Of a stretch of DNA of 26,412 nt, positions 1 through 5,744 are shown one piece after another. Location of the stretch: the IMG/VR virus record IMGVR_UViG_3300037071_000422, positions 1-26,412 of that record; one strand, given 5' to 3'. The position numbers and the translations under genes were made by a program. The stretch comes from a virus. Each line of letters starts with the position of its first letter. The stretch's first letter is position 1. The notes under the pieces are model-generated. The model ran no database searches, was not told the DNA's origin, and saw only the letters and a program-made list of their open reading frames with translations.

Positions 1-83
1 AGATTTTGCTGTGCGGCAGTCAGGGCTTTGGCAGTCTCCTGCTGTACGGCTTTGGGCGCTTTGGTAGCTGTCGTTGTTGCCAT
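1..83 (-). CDS. N-terminal part of a leftward gene, function unknown (runs off the window)
   Basis: On the reverse strand an ATG at 83-81 opens a frame with no stop to the window edge (27 codons). The peptide starts MATTTATKAPKAVQQETAKA and is rich in Ala, Thr, Lys and Gln, which suggests a soluble or disordered N-terminus. An AGGAA motif at 99-95 lies about 11 nt upstream of the ATG and could be its ribosome binding site. It is the only leftward gene supported in the window, and the space between it and the rightward RHH gene holds promoter-like and operator-like elements. The fragment is too short for a functional call. The strand and start are inferred from the start codon, the ribosome binding site and the absence of stops. 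Confidence 0.5.
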   Translation of the reverse strand, partial: MATTTATKAPKAVQQETAKALTAAQQN

Positions 84-118
84 TGTTCTCACGGTTCCTA
101 TCGGTTGGTGTTGCTGTC

Positions 119-148
119 TGTATCGTCCCGGTTGGTTCGATAGGTCAA
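119..148 (-). promoter_or_regulatory. Candidate leftward promoter (TTGACC / GATACA)
   Basis: On the reverse strand TTGACC (148-143) is followed after 18 nt by GATACA (124-119). This is a fair sigma70/HrdB-like pair that would start transcription near 112, about 30 nt before the leftward ATG at 83. A second TTGACA lies at 177-172 but has no good -10 partner at 16-18 nt. Prediction from sequence only. Confidence 0.3.
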
Positions 149-197
149 CACTCTCATGGAATGGCAATACATGTCAAGCCCTGACAATGGACCAATT

Positions 198-219
198 TTC
201 TCCCGTAGTTACAGGACTT
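198..219. promoter_or_regulatory. Palindromic operator-like site, copy 1
   Basis: The core TCCCGTAGTTAC (201-212) is followed by AGGACTT. It belongs to a four-copy family in this window (also 12410-12431, 23517-23538 and 26286-26307) whose idealised form CCCGTA-GT-TACGGG is an inverted repeat with a 2-bp centre. This copy lies in the divergent region between the leftward gene at 83 and the rightward RHH gene. Read leftward it sits inside the 17-nt spacer between TTGGAA (223-218) and GAAAAT (200-195), a plausible promoter. The likely role is binding of a phage regulator; the protein is not identified. Confidence 0.6.
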
Positions 220-247
220 CCAAGCCATCCCGGACCAAACCACACAA

Positions 248-278
248 CCCACACCCACACCCACGCGCAACGCACCCC
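248..278 (-). other. G-quadruplex-prone tract on the reverse strand within a CA-rich, G-poor stretch
   Basis: The plus strand from about 232 to 290 is almost free of G outside CG steps and carries C-runs at 248-250, 254-256, 260-262 and 275-278. The complementary strand therefore has four G-runs with loops of 3, 3 and 12 nt, which fits a G-quadruplex pattern with one long loop. It lies between the operator-like site and the rightward promoter. No coding sequence is supported here. Structure formation is inferred. Confidence 0.3.
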
Positions 279-404
279 GCGCATACGCACATGTACGCTG
301 GCCACCTCCCCGGATAGATAACCCCCCAGAAAATATCCGTCTACATTTCCGTGATTGCACAGGGTGTCCCTCAGGGGTATGTGCATCTCGTATGAACGTG
401 CATA

Positions 405-417
405 TATGATGTGAACA
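405..417 (+). promoter_or_regulatory. -10 element TATGAT placed for a leaderless transcript of the RHH gene
   Basis: TATGAT (405-410) ends 6 nt before the ATG at 417, the spacing expected when transcription starts at the A of the start codon, as is common in actinobacteria. No Shine-Dalgarno sequence precedes the gene, which supports leaderless translation. An alternative rightward promoter is TTGCAC (355-360), 17 nt, TATGTG (378-383), whose spacer contains the small palindrome CCCTCAGGG (369-377). The direct repeat GTGCAT (381-386 and 398-403) next to the CATATATG palindrome (401-408) could be an autoregulatory operator. None of this is tested. Confidence 0.4.
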
Positions 418-623
418 TGAGTAATCGACGCCTGACCATGAATCTGTCCGAGGAAACCGACGCGATCCTGAAAGCCCAGCAGGAGGCGAACGGGCATGGG
501 TACACGGAGACGGTTCGCCGGGCCGTGAAGCTCCTCGCCCACATCGAGAAGCTGGAGCGGGAGGGGTGGACCTTTGAGATGAGCAAGCGGGGTGAGACGG
601 GGAGGATCATCACCCTCCTCTGA
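417..623 (+). CDS. Small ribbon-helix-helix (CopG/Arc-type) DNA-binding protein
   Basis: This 68-aa protein has the ribbon-helix-helix layout: a short strand (RRLTMNL, residues 4-10), a first helix (SEETDAILKAQQEAN), a turn with Gly-His-Gly, and a second helix (YTETVRRAVKLLAHIEKLE). RHH proteins dimerise through the strand and bind inverted or direct repeats, usually as repressors. A GTG at 411 in the same frame would add two residues; ATG 417 is preferred because TATGAT lies 6 nt upstream and there is no ribosome binding site. It is the first rightward gene after the divergent control region, so autoregulation or control of the leftward gene is plausible. The C-terminal 20 residues are basic and polar. 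The fold call is moderately secure; its target is unknown. Confidence 0.7.
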   Translation: MSNRRLTMNLSEETDAILKAQQEANGHGYTETVRRAVKLLAHIEKLEREGWTFEMSKRGETGRIITLL

Positions 624-755
624 GCCGCCCCCTCCCCGGTGGGTGCGCCCCGAGTTTTATGTAGACACAGATCGGGGATTCGGGAGTAGAGTAAATGTAT
701 ACCCCTTGGGGGCTACCAATTTTCGAGCGGCTACGCCGCAGAAGGAGACACACAG
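624..755 (+). promoter_or_regulatory. Intergenic leader ahead of the small-gene train
   Basis: This 132-nt gap holds no convincing gene. It contains TATACC (698-703) without a good -35, the short CCCCTTGGGG inverted repeat (702-711) and the hairpin GCGGC-TAC-GCCGC (727-739), which ends just before the ribosome binding site of the next gene (GAAGGAG, 741-747). A promoter for the operon could lie here but none stands out. A weak GGG/CCC stem followed by TTTT at about 640-658 might be a poor terminator for the RHH gene. Confidence 0.3.
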
Positions 756-1058
756 ATGGACCTCCCCAAAGACCACACCATGGACCTCCGGGCCGTCCGC
801 ACATGGGCACTCGACCGGGCCATCAGCGAAGTCGGCAACAACACCCCATGGGAACTGGTCTTCGGCCTCGCCCACAAATACGAGAAGTACATCCTCACCG
901 GAGAATGGGACACCCCCGTAGCCGACGCCAAGAAAGCCGAAGCCGAAGCCGCCACCACCGACCCCGCAGACGACACCCACAGGTTCATCCCCAAAGGAAC
1001 CATGAAGTCACGGTGCATGATCTGCAACCAACTCCACGGAGAAGGGAACCACGAATGA
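756..1058 (+). CDS. Small phage protein with C-terminal Cys/His cluster, unknown function
   Basis: This 100-aa protein is preceded by a strong ribosome binding site (GAAGGAG, spacing about 8 nt). The N-terminal half (residues 9-50) looks helical and aromatic-rich; residues 55-75 are Ala/Glu-rich and probably flexible. The C-terminus carries C-x2-C-x4-H-x4-H (SRCMICNQLHGEGNH), a spacing that could bind one zinc ion. It is the first gene of the overlapping small-gene train, and its stop overlaps the start of the next gene (ATGA at 1055). No family is recognised. Zinc binding is inferred from residue spacing only. Confidence 0.75.
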   Translation: MDLPKDHTMDLRAVRTWALDRAISEVGNNTPWELVFGLAHKYEKYILTGEWDTPVADAKKAEAEAATTDPADDTHRFIPKGTMKSRCMICNQLHGEGNHE

Positions 1059-1396
1059 CCGACCAGCCCACAGAAGGGCGCGTCACCCCGCCAGCCATGA
1101 TGCCCCCCGCCACCCGCGTCCGCCGCGAAGACGGAGAAGTCCCCGACCGCGCACCCCAGAGGTCCAAACGGGCCAACGTGTGCGAAAGGTGCGGCGAAAC
1201 CATCGGCGTCATCGAAGACCACCTCCCCAACTGCAACCGCTCCCCCGCCATCGTCGGGACAATGCTCCTCGGGAACGCCGTCCTCGAAGCCACAGGCGTC
1301 ACGCCCGTCAAGCTCATGCTCCACGCAGACGGCACCACCACATGGCGTCCCCTCTACGCGATGGAACCGAAACCCGGAACGGGGCCGAAGAAATGA
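1055..1396 (+). CDS. Small protein with putative CCHC zinc finger
   Basis: This 113-aa protein starts at ATG 1055 in an ATGA overlap with the upstream stop; GAAGGGA lies about 9 nt before. The same frame is open further upstream, but that part overlaps the 756-1058 gene and has no ribosome binding site. A basic, Pro-rich N-terminal segment is followed by C-x2-C-x9-H-x3-C (VCERCGETIGVIEDHLPNCN), typical of a small treble-clef or zinc-finger unit. The C-terminal half (about 70-105) is a compact, hydrophobic segment. Small zinc proteins of this kind are common in actinophage genomes and mostly uncharacterised. Function unknown. Confidence 0.7.
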   Translation: MTDQPTEGRVTPPAMMPPATRVRREDGEVPDRAPQRSKRANVCERCGETIGVIEDHLPNCNRSPAIVGTMLLGNAVLEATGVTPVKLMLHADGTTTWRPLYAMEPKPGTGPKK

Positions 1397-1599
1397 GTCC
1401 CGGCAGGTACCTCTACGCCGTGCTCCTCATGCTCCTCATCCTCCTCGGCGGGGCCGTCCTCGCCGTCATGACCATGGACATCGCCGTAGCGATCATCTGG
1501 GGCAACGAACCAACCGTAGGAGAAGGGTGGGGGCCGGTGTTCATGGCGCTCGGCCTCGCGTCCCTCATCACCACCTACATCACGACAGTGAGGGACTGA
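1393..1599 (+). CDS. Small membrane protein with two predicted transmembrane helices
   Basis: This 68-aa protein starts at ATG 1393 in an ATGA overlap with the previous stop. Hydrophobic segments lie at about residues 6-28 (Leu/Met/Val-rich) and 46-64, separated by a short acidic loop containing Trp and Glu; both ends are short. Size and two-helix layout resemble small phage membrane proteins such as holins, but the gene lies far from the endolysin (17722) and no holin family signature is recognised, so the holin idea is only a possibility. Confidence 0.65.
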   Translation: MSPGRYLYAVLLMLLILLGGAVLAVMTMDIAVAIIWGNEPTVGEGWGPVFMALGLASLITTYITTVRD

Positions 1600-1739
1600 T
1601 GCTTCACCGCCTTATCATCCGGCTCTCCACCCGCAAATGCCGGGGAGGGTGCGGCAACGACCCCTACGAGTTCGGATTCCACACCCACCACTTCACCCCA
1701 CTCGGCAGGTACATCTACACAGGAAGCTGGATCAAATGA
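1599..1739 (+). CDS. 46-aa Cys/His-rich microprotein
   Basis: The start ATG 1599 overlaps the previous stop (TGATG), and the stop overlaps the start of the next gene (ATGA at 1736). The product is basic at its N-terminus (LHRLIIRLSTRKC), then has C-x3-C followed by H-x-H-H (FHTHHF) and an aromatic tail. The residues would suit one metal site. Coding status rests mainly on the tight overlaps on both sides. Function unknown. Confidence 0.55.
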   Translation: MLHRLIIRLSTRKCRGGCGNDPYEFGFHTHHFTPLGRYIYTGSWIK

Positions 1740-2593
1740 AAGTCACACGCATCACCCTCGACTCCGAACTCGGACTCGTCGAACTGCACACCGGGCCGGG
1801 CGGCGACGGCAACTACGTCCTCCTCCCCATCGACATCCCCCCGACCGCCGCCATGTACCTCCGGCACCCCGGCGAAGCCACCGTGGCTGAAGCCCCCGAA
1901 GAGAGTGGTTCCATCGTCGCCGCTGGCGGCTGGTCCGTGCCAAAAGATCAGGCATACGACTACAACACCACGCCCGGCCTCGGCGCGTACGACGCTGAGA
2001 TTGCAGACCCGCCCCGGTTTGAGCGTGGCGGCATCAAGTACCCGGCACGCAAGACTGAGGAGAAGGAACTGAACGCCTACCTCGCCGCCGACGAGTGCGA
2101 GACGATCAGCGTCACGAACAACGCAGGCGAAACCGTCTCCACCGAGAAGTGCGACGGCCACTGCGGAGCACACCCCGTAGACGGGAGCATCGAGTTCCCC
2201 GGCACAGCCACAATCGAAGAGGTAGCCGAAGCGCTGAAGCTGGACACCAAGATCGTCGCCGCTGGTCTGACCCTCGACTCCAACGGACTCCACCCGACCG
2301 TCAAGCCCGAATGGCAGGAACCCGAGACTGGACCCGGCAGGGGAGAGCGCGACGGCGGCTTCTGGGCCAAGGACACACCAAACCGGGAACGCCACACCGG
2401 CCCCGCCACATGCCCCGACCCCGTGACAGTCTTCGCCACCGACTACGGTCACGGCTACCGGCTCACATGCCCGGCGCTTCCCCAGTGGACGCGGACCATC
2501 AACCGGTACGATCTGCATAGAGTGCCCGGCCTGATCGGCAACGCGCTCGGAGAAAAGAAGACCGTCTCTGTCACCATCATCGAGGAGCAGTAA
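1736..2593 (+). CDS. 285-aa mosaic protein carrying a fragment of the major capsid protein
   Basis: The start ATG 1736 is in an ATGA overlap with the previous gene. Residues 56-66 read ESGSIVAAGGW, matching EGGSLVAAGGW at residues 235-245 of the phage's own major capsid protein (13797-15500), and RGGIKY at 97-102 matches RGGISY (274-279) with nearly equal spacing (41 versus 39 residues). At DNA level 1901-1933 and 14499-14531 agree at 29 of 33 positions. In HK97-fold capsids this part precedes and enters the E-loop region. The rest is not capsid: a Cys-rich stretch (about 122-145), a second IVAAG motif near residue 178 and a C-terminal segment (YGHGYRLTCPALPQW) faintly like a HicB fold. Function unknown; decoy, assembly modulator or gene-fragment capture are possible. 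Confidence 0.75.
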   Translation: MKVTRITLDSELGLVELHTGPGGDGNYVLLPIDIPPTAAMYLRHPGEATVAEAPEESGSIVAAGGWSVPKDQAYDYNTTPGLGAYDAEIADPPRFERGGIKYPARKTEEKELNAYLAADECETISVTNNAGETVSTEKCDGHCGAHPVDGSIEFPGTATIEEVAEALKLDTKIVAAGLTLDSNGLHPTVKPEWQEPETGPGRGERDGGFWAKDTPNRERHTGPATCPDPVTVFATDYGHGYRLTCPALPQWTRTINRYDLHRVPGLIGNALGEKKTVSVTIIEEQ

Positions 2594-2904
2594 TGCCTGA
2601 GTATGACCCGGAGAACCCGTTCGGAGACATCATCTCCAACGAGTTGTACGAAGAGTCAATCCACATCGAGAAGTTCCTTGCCGAAGTCTTCAACATCACG
2701 GACGAAGAGCACGAGCAGGCGAAGCGCTGGATGCAGGGCCTCAACACCGGAGAGATGCCAGAGTCCCTCCGGCGCGTAGCCAACGGCCCGATCCTCAACG
2801 AGCAGTTTCTCGACCTCTGCAAGAAGTACGAGATGCGCTCCACCCAGTTCCGCAAGGACATCCTCGACAAGCTGTACGCCGCAGCAGTAGGGAACCTCTC
2901 ATGA
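2593..2904 (+). CDS. Small acidic helical protein, unknown
   Basis: This 103-aa protein has a start overlapping the previous stop (TAATG). It is charged and mostly helical in appearance, with an acidic N-terminus (MPEYDPENPFGDI) and several Glu/Lys-rich helices. It has no transmembrane segment or Cys motif. Its position in the overlapping gene train and codon usage (C-ending codons, like its neighbours) support it as real. No family recognised. Confidence 0.7.
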   Translation: MPEYDPENPFGDIISNELYEESIHIEKFLAEVFNITDEEHEQAKRWMQGLNTGEMPESLRRVANGPILNEQFLDLCKKYEMRSTQFRKDILDKLYAAAVGNLS

Positions 2905-3119
2905 GCCACCCATACAACGACCACCGCAAGATCGTCCGCGACATCACCCGGTCCATGAAGGGCCTCGCCGCTTCCGCCGACTACACGCGGGAGCAGATGG
3001 AGGCATTCAACTCGATCTTCGACGCCCGGCGCGAACTGAAGGAGCGGCTGAACATCCGGCTCCAAGGCGGCGATCCCGGCGAACCGTTCAACTGGCGCGG
3101 CGAGAGGGGCATGTGGTGA
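2901..3119 (+). CDS. Small helical protein, unknown
   Basis: This 72-aa protein starts at ATG 2901 in an ATGA overlap. Its central part (SMKGLAASADYTREQMEAF and ARRELKERLNIRL) is amphipathic helical; the C-terminus is Gly/Trp-rich. Its stop overlaps the start of the next gene. No domain recognised. Confidence 0.65.
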   Translation: MSHPYNDHRKIVRDITRSMKGLAASADYTREQMEAFNSIFDARRELKERLNIRLQGGDPGEPFNWRGERGMW

Positions 3120-3373
3120 ACCCGGACCTCGAAGCGACGGCGCGGAACCTCGCGACCCTCCACTTACTGAAGACGCAGGACGAACTCGTCATAGAGATAG
3201 CCAAGGAAATGCGGAAGCACTACATCCTCGGCGGCATCTCAGCGCTCGACGCACTCGTTGAAGCCATCCCGCCGACAGTGCTGGAACTCCCCAAGGAGCA
3301 ACGGCAGATACTCGCCGCCATCGTCAAAGTCGTAGAGAACTTCACGACCGTCCTGAAGGGCAAGCTGAAGTGA
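3113..3373 (+). CDS. Small helical protein, unknown
   Basis: GTG codons at 3113 and 3116 are both possible starts, giving 86 or 85 aa; GAGAGGGG lies just upstream. The product looks all-helical with a hydrophobic middle (YILGGISALDALVEAIPPTV) and a basic C-terminus. It overlaps the stop of the upstream gene. No recognised family. Confidence 0.65.
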   Translation: MVNPDLEATARNLATLHLLKTQDELVIEIAKEMRKHYILGGISALDALVEAIPPTVLELPKEQRQILAAIVKVVENFTTVLKGKLK

Positions 3374-3594
3374 CCGAGTACCGCTACTTCAAGGTCCACC
3401 CGGACGCGGTGGTCGGGCACCTCCCGGCGAACAAGGAACTCATGGGAGTCCGCGTTGGCTACCCGGAAGCGGAGCAGTACAACATCTACCGCTACCCGGC
3501 TACGACGACGATTTTCTTCGGCCTCATGATGGCATCGCACAACACCTACCAAGCCGCCCGTGACGGGGCCTACTACGAAGGTCAGGACGCATGA
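3370..3594 (+). CDS. 74-aa aromatic-rich small protein, unknown
   Basis: The GTG start at 3370 overlaps the previous stop (GTGA). The product is rich in Tyr and aromatic residues, with a mixed alpha/beta appearance and no Cys motif. Its stop overlaps the next ATG (ATGA at 3591). Coding status rests on the overlaps and on codon use matching the neighbours. Confidence 0.6.
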   Translation: MTEYRYFKVHPDAVVGHLPANKELMGVRVGYPEAEQYNIYRYPATTTIFFGLMMASHNTYQAARDGAYYEGQDA

Positions 3595-3893
3595 AAAACC
3601 ACGAAGACACCTGTGCCGTTGTCACTGAAGGCGAGTGCACCTGCTCGTTCACGAACCAGCCGGGACGTGACATCATCAAGGTCCTCAACGGCAAAGCCGA
3701 CCTGTACGCGGAGATAGGCGACCTGAACGCCATCATCAGTGCACAGCGCGGCATCATCATCGACCGGGACGAGGAGATACGGGCGCTCCTCGACTACCCG
3801 TGGGGCCGGGCGTGGACGTACGCGCTCGCGGCCTCAGTTTCAGGCGTCTTGGCCATCGTCACCTCCACCGTCTTCACTTGGATGCTCCAATGA
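3591..3893 (+). CDS. Tail-anchored small membrane protein with N-terminal Cys cluster
   Basis: This 100-aa protein starts at ATG 3591 in an ATGA overlap. The N-terminus has H-x3-C then C-x-C (CAVVTEGECTC), possibly metal-binding. Residues 27-65 form a probable coiled coil or long helix (DIIKVLNGKADLYAEIGDLN and following). Residues 74-98 are a single transmembrane helix ending at the C-terminus, so the bulk of the protein should face the cytoplasm. Layout resembles a spanin-like or i-spanin-like protein in outline, but nothing links it to lysis. Function unknown. Confidence 0.65.
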   Translation: MKNHEDTCAVVTEGECTCSFTNQPGRDIIKVLNGKADLYAEIGDLNAIISAQRGIIIDRDEEIRALLDYPWGRAWTYALAASVSGVLAIVTSTVFTWMLQ

Positions 3894-4021
3894 TCGGGAA
3901 GCTAATGTGCCGGTTTGGCCGTCACGACTTCGCGCACGCAGGTTATGTGGCTTGGAACATGTACCGGATTTCCTGCACCAGAGGGTGCGGCGCTCACATG
4001 TCGATAGTGACACGCTGGTGA
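3890..4021 (+). CDS. 43-aa Cys/His microprotein
   Basis: The start ATG 3890 is in an ATGA overlap; the same frame is open upstream, but that part lies inside the preceding gene. The product has C-x4-H (MCRFGRHDF) and C-x3-C-x2-H (CTRGCGAH), a spacing that can form one zinc site. The stop overlaps the next GTG start. Function unknown. Confidence 0.55.
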   Translation: MIGKLMCRFGRHDFAHAGYVAWNMYRISCTRGCGAHMSIVTRW

Positions 4022-4212
4022 AACCCTCCTGCACACACAATCACCATGGCGGGATCGTCACAGACGGTTCCTGCCCCGGTTGCTTGGAGTATGCGGAAGT
4101 CCTCGCGGACGATATGGCGGACTACACTCTCGACGAAGTGATGGGGATGGACGTAATAGTGAACGACACAGAGCAGTACCAGATCATGAAAGAAGGCGAG
4201 ATAGAACCATGA
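4018..4212 (+). CDS. 64-aa zinc-ribbon-like acidic microprotein
   Basis: The GTG start at 4018 overlaps the previous stop (GTGA). The N-terminal 25 residues contain C-x-H-x-H-H then C-x2-C (CTHNHHGGIVTDGSCPGC), a good zinc-binding arrangement. The remainder is strongly acidic (Asp/Glu/Met-rich) and helical, with a possible interaction surface resembling DNA-mimic charge. Its stop overlaps the next ATG. No recognised family. Confidence 0.6.
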   Translation: MKPSCTHNHHGGIVTDGSCPGCLEYAEVLADDMADYTLDEVMGMDVIVNDTEQYQIMKEGEIEP

Positions 4213-4391
4213 CACGAGCAGTCGTGCATTTCATCTACTGCGACAACACAGCGTGCAACTTCCGCACGAACACCCGCGTGCCGCTGACGATGCGCAAGGA
4301 GCAGGGGTGGATCACCGTCTTATCGGATGGCCAGTATTTCGACTACTGCCCGGAACACCACCCCTCCCCCTCCGAAGAGGAGAAGAAGTAG
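4209..4391 (+). CDS. 60-aa zinc-finger-like microprotein
   Basis: The start ATG 4209 is in an ATGA overlap. The fold is probably a beta-rich zinc ribbon: YCDNTACNF gives C-x4-C and FDYCPEHH gives C-x2-H-H about 34 residues later. The residues between the two pairs (VPLTMRKEQGWITVLSDG) look like strands. The C-terminus is Ser/Glu/Lys-rich. Proteins of this size and pattern are frequent in actinophages. Function unknown. Confidence 0.65.
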   Translation: MTRAVVHFIYCDNTACNFRTNTRVPLTMRKEQGWITVLSDGQYFDYCPEHHPSPSEEEKK

Positions 4392-4393
4392 CC

Positions 4394-4723
4394 TTGCCGA
4401 TCACAGCCGACACATACAACTACAGCAAGAACGTGCCGCGCCGGGGCATGGGCGACGATGCCGACACCCTCATGGAACTGTGCGACGAACTGAACTACAA
4501 CGTGTACACGTACGGCGGCATGGTCCTCCAGCTTGAACCAGACCGGTATATACTCTCGACCTCGCGCTGGTTCGTGTCATTCACGGAACTGAACAACGGT
4601 CGGCAGTTGTTCCACGAAGCATCAGGCAACGGCTACGTCTTCAACTCGGAGCGCGACCCGGAAGCGTTCAAGCACTTTCTGGTCAAGTTGCAGGAGAATG
4701 TACCTGACTGGAAGGTGATCTAA
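4394..4723 (+). CDS. 109-aa protein with TTG start, unknown
   Basis: The start is uncertain. TTG at 4394 is chosen because GAGGAGAAG (4377-4385) gives a good ribosome binding site and the position follows the previous stop by two bases; upstream in-frame starts lie inside the 4209-4391 gene. The product is a mixed alpha/beta, aromatic-rich protein (MELCDELNYNVYTYGGMVLQ, then strands YILSTSRWFVSFTEL), compact and without transmembrane segments. No family recognised. Confidence 0.65.
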   Translation: MPITADTYNYSKNVPRRGMGDDADTLMELCDELNYNVYTYGGMVLQLEPDRYILSTSRWFVSFTELNNGRQLFHEASGNGYVFNSERDPEAFKHFLVKLQENVPDWKVI

Positions 4724-4882
4724 ATGGGACGTGTAGCACTGGGAAGCGCGAAGCGAAGCGAAGTCGTGTCCACCCGCATGACGAAGGACCAGAAGGAAGA
4801 ACTGGAGAAGGTGTACGGCAAGGCTGGCGACGGCCTCCACGCCCTCATGATCGCATGGTACGGAGACAGGAAGCGCAAGTGA
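4724..4882 (+). CDS. 52-aa RHH-like basic protein
   Basis: ATG 4724 directly follows the previous stop (CTAAATG). The product begins MGRVALGSAKRSEVVSTRMT and continues with two short helices (KDQKEELEKVYGK; LHALMIAWYGDRK) separated by a Gly-rich turn and ending in a basic tail. Strand-helix-helix order and size fit a minimal ribbon-helix-helix protein, so DNA binding is a reasonable guess. Its stop overlaps the next GTG. Confidence 0.6.
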   Translation: MGRVALGSAKRSEVVSTRMTKDQKEELEKVYGKAGDGLHALMIAWYGDRKRK

Positions 4883-5034
4883 TTGGCGACGGCACCCCTC
4901 CCCCGGACGACGGGGTGTGCGAGGAATGCGACGGGCCGCTCGGGGCTGACTACCAAGAGCGGCTCGTAGGCATGATCGGGGACATTGAAATCGTCGAGCT
5001 TATCTGCTCGTCCTGCAAAGCCAAGGAGGCGTGA
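4879..5034 (+). CDS. 51-aa zinc-ribbon microprotein (two CxxC pairs)
   Basis: The GTG start at 4879 overlaps the previous stop (GTGA), with AGGAAG 5-10 nt upstream. The product has C-x2-C (VCEECDG) and, 26 residues later, C-x2-C (ICSSCK), a classic zinc-ribbon arrangement. Between the pairs lies an acidic helix/strand segment. The stop overlaps the start of the ParB-like gene. Confidence 0.65.
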   Translation: MIGDGTPPPDDGVCEECDGPLGADYQERLVGMIGDIEIVELICSSCKAKEA

Positions 5035-5630
5035 TGAGAGGTGTGAGATTCCCCAAGGCCGTCGAGCCTCTGCTGTGCGACATCTCCCAGATTCACCAGC
5101 ACCCCGACAACCCGAACAACGGCGACATCGACAACCTCGTGGAGTCCATTCAGGAGTCGGGCTTCGTCACGGTCATCACCGCGAACTCCCGCACCGGAGA
5201 AATCATCGCCGGGAACCACAGGTATCAGGCGCTCCTCGCGCTCGGCGCAACGCAGGCACCCGTACTCTGGGTGGACCACTGGGATAACGACGGCGCTCTG
5301 CGCTACCTCGTCGGTGACAACGCATCGTCACGCCGGGCAGTCATGGATCAGGAACACCTCGCCGGTCTGCTGAACTACCTCCACGAGACGGAGCGCGGCC
5401 TTGCCGGTACCGGCTTCGACGAGCACCTGTACCTCCGGCTCCTCGAAGACCTCAACAACCAGCGCAACATGCTCCCCGAAGTCCCCGGATACGGCGGCGA
5501 CATGGCACCCACAGGCGTGTTCCAAGTCGTCATCGAGTTCTCCTCCCCGTCAGAGCGGGACGAGTGCTATGCGGACATCCTCGACAGGTTCGACGAACTC
5601 GAACCAAGAATCAGGAAGGCGAATCTGTGA
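5034..5630 (+). CDS. ParB/Srx-fold nuclease-domain protein
   Basis: ATG 5034 follows a perfect AAGGAGG; a GTG at 5031 is an alternative one codon earlier. The product (198 aa) has the ParB N-terminal fold: IHQHPDNPNNGDIDNLVESI near residues 20-39, then SGFVTVITANSRTGEIIAGN and NHRYQALLALG (61-71), the phage version of the G-[HN]-x-R-x-x-A box. The helix-turn-helix of true plasmid ParB is absent, so the protein resembles the stand-alone ParB-like domains found near phage terminase and methylase genes, some of which nick DNA or hydrolyse CTP. The C-terminal region (about 140-198) is a separate small alpha/beta unit. It lies two genes upstream of TerS, so a role in packaging or DNA processing is plausible but unproven. 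Confidence 0.8.
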   Translation: MRGVRFPKAVEPLLCDISQIHQHPDNPNNGDIDNLVESIQESGFVTVITANSRTGEIIAGNHRYQALLALGATQAPVLWVDHWDNDGALRYLVGDNASSRRAVMDQEHLAGLLNYLHETERGLAGTGFDEHLYLRLLEDLNNQRNMLPEVPGYGGDMAPTGVFQVVIEFSSPSERDECYADILDRFDELEPRIRKANL

Positions 5631-5743
5631 TGGAAACCCTCATAGTCATCGTCGCGCTCGCGGTCATCATCCACTACAAATGGACTAGACCGAACGCTAG
5701 AGGCCGGGCACGAGTCACCATCAACCGGAAGCGCGGCTGGTGA
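5630..5743 (+). CDS. 37-aa single-pass membrane microprotein
   Basis: ATG 5630 overlaps the previous stop (TGATG). Residues 3-16 are a hydrophobic helix (TLIVIVALAVIIHY) followed by a strongly basic tail (KWTRPNARGRARV and NRKRGW), giving an N-out/C-in membrane protein with a cytoplasmic basic end. Too short for family assignment. Confidence 0.5.
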   Translation: METLIVIVALAVIIHYKWTRPNARGRARVTINRKRGW

Positions 5744-5744
5744 A

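Noticed and set aside
28-321. 97-aa forward frame at the left edge
   Set aside because: It opens with a Cys/Val-rich run antisense to the leftward gene and ends in the CA-rich tract giving THTHTH; no ribosome binding site.
695-1054. Upstream extension of the 1055-1396 frame
   Set aside because: It overlaps the whole 756-1058 gene in another frame and is Arg/His/Pro-rich; the ATGA start at 1055 with a ribosome binding site is better.
2166-2182. CCCGTAGACGGG palindrome within the 1736-2593 gene
   Set aside because: It resembles the four-copy family but lacks two central bases and the TTAC half, so it is not counted as a copy.
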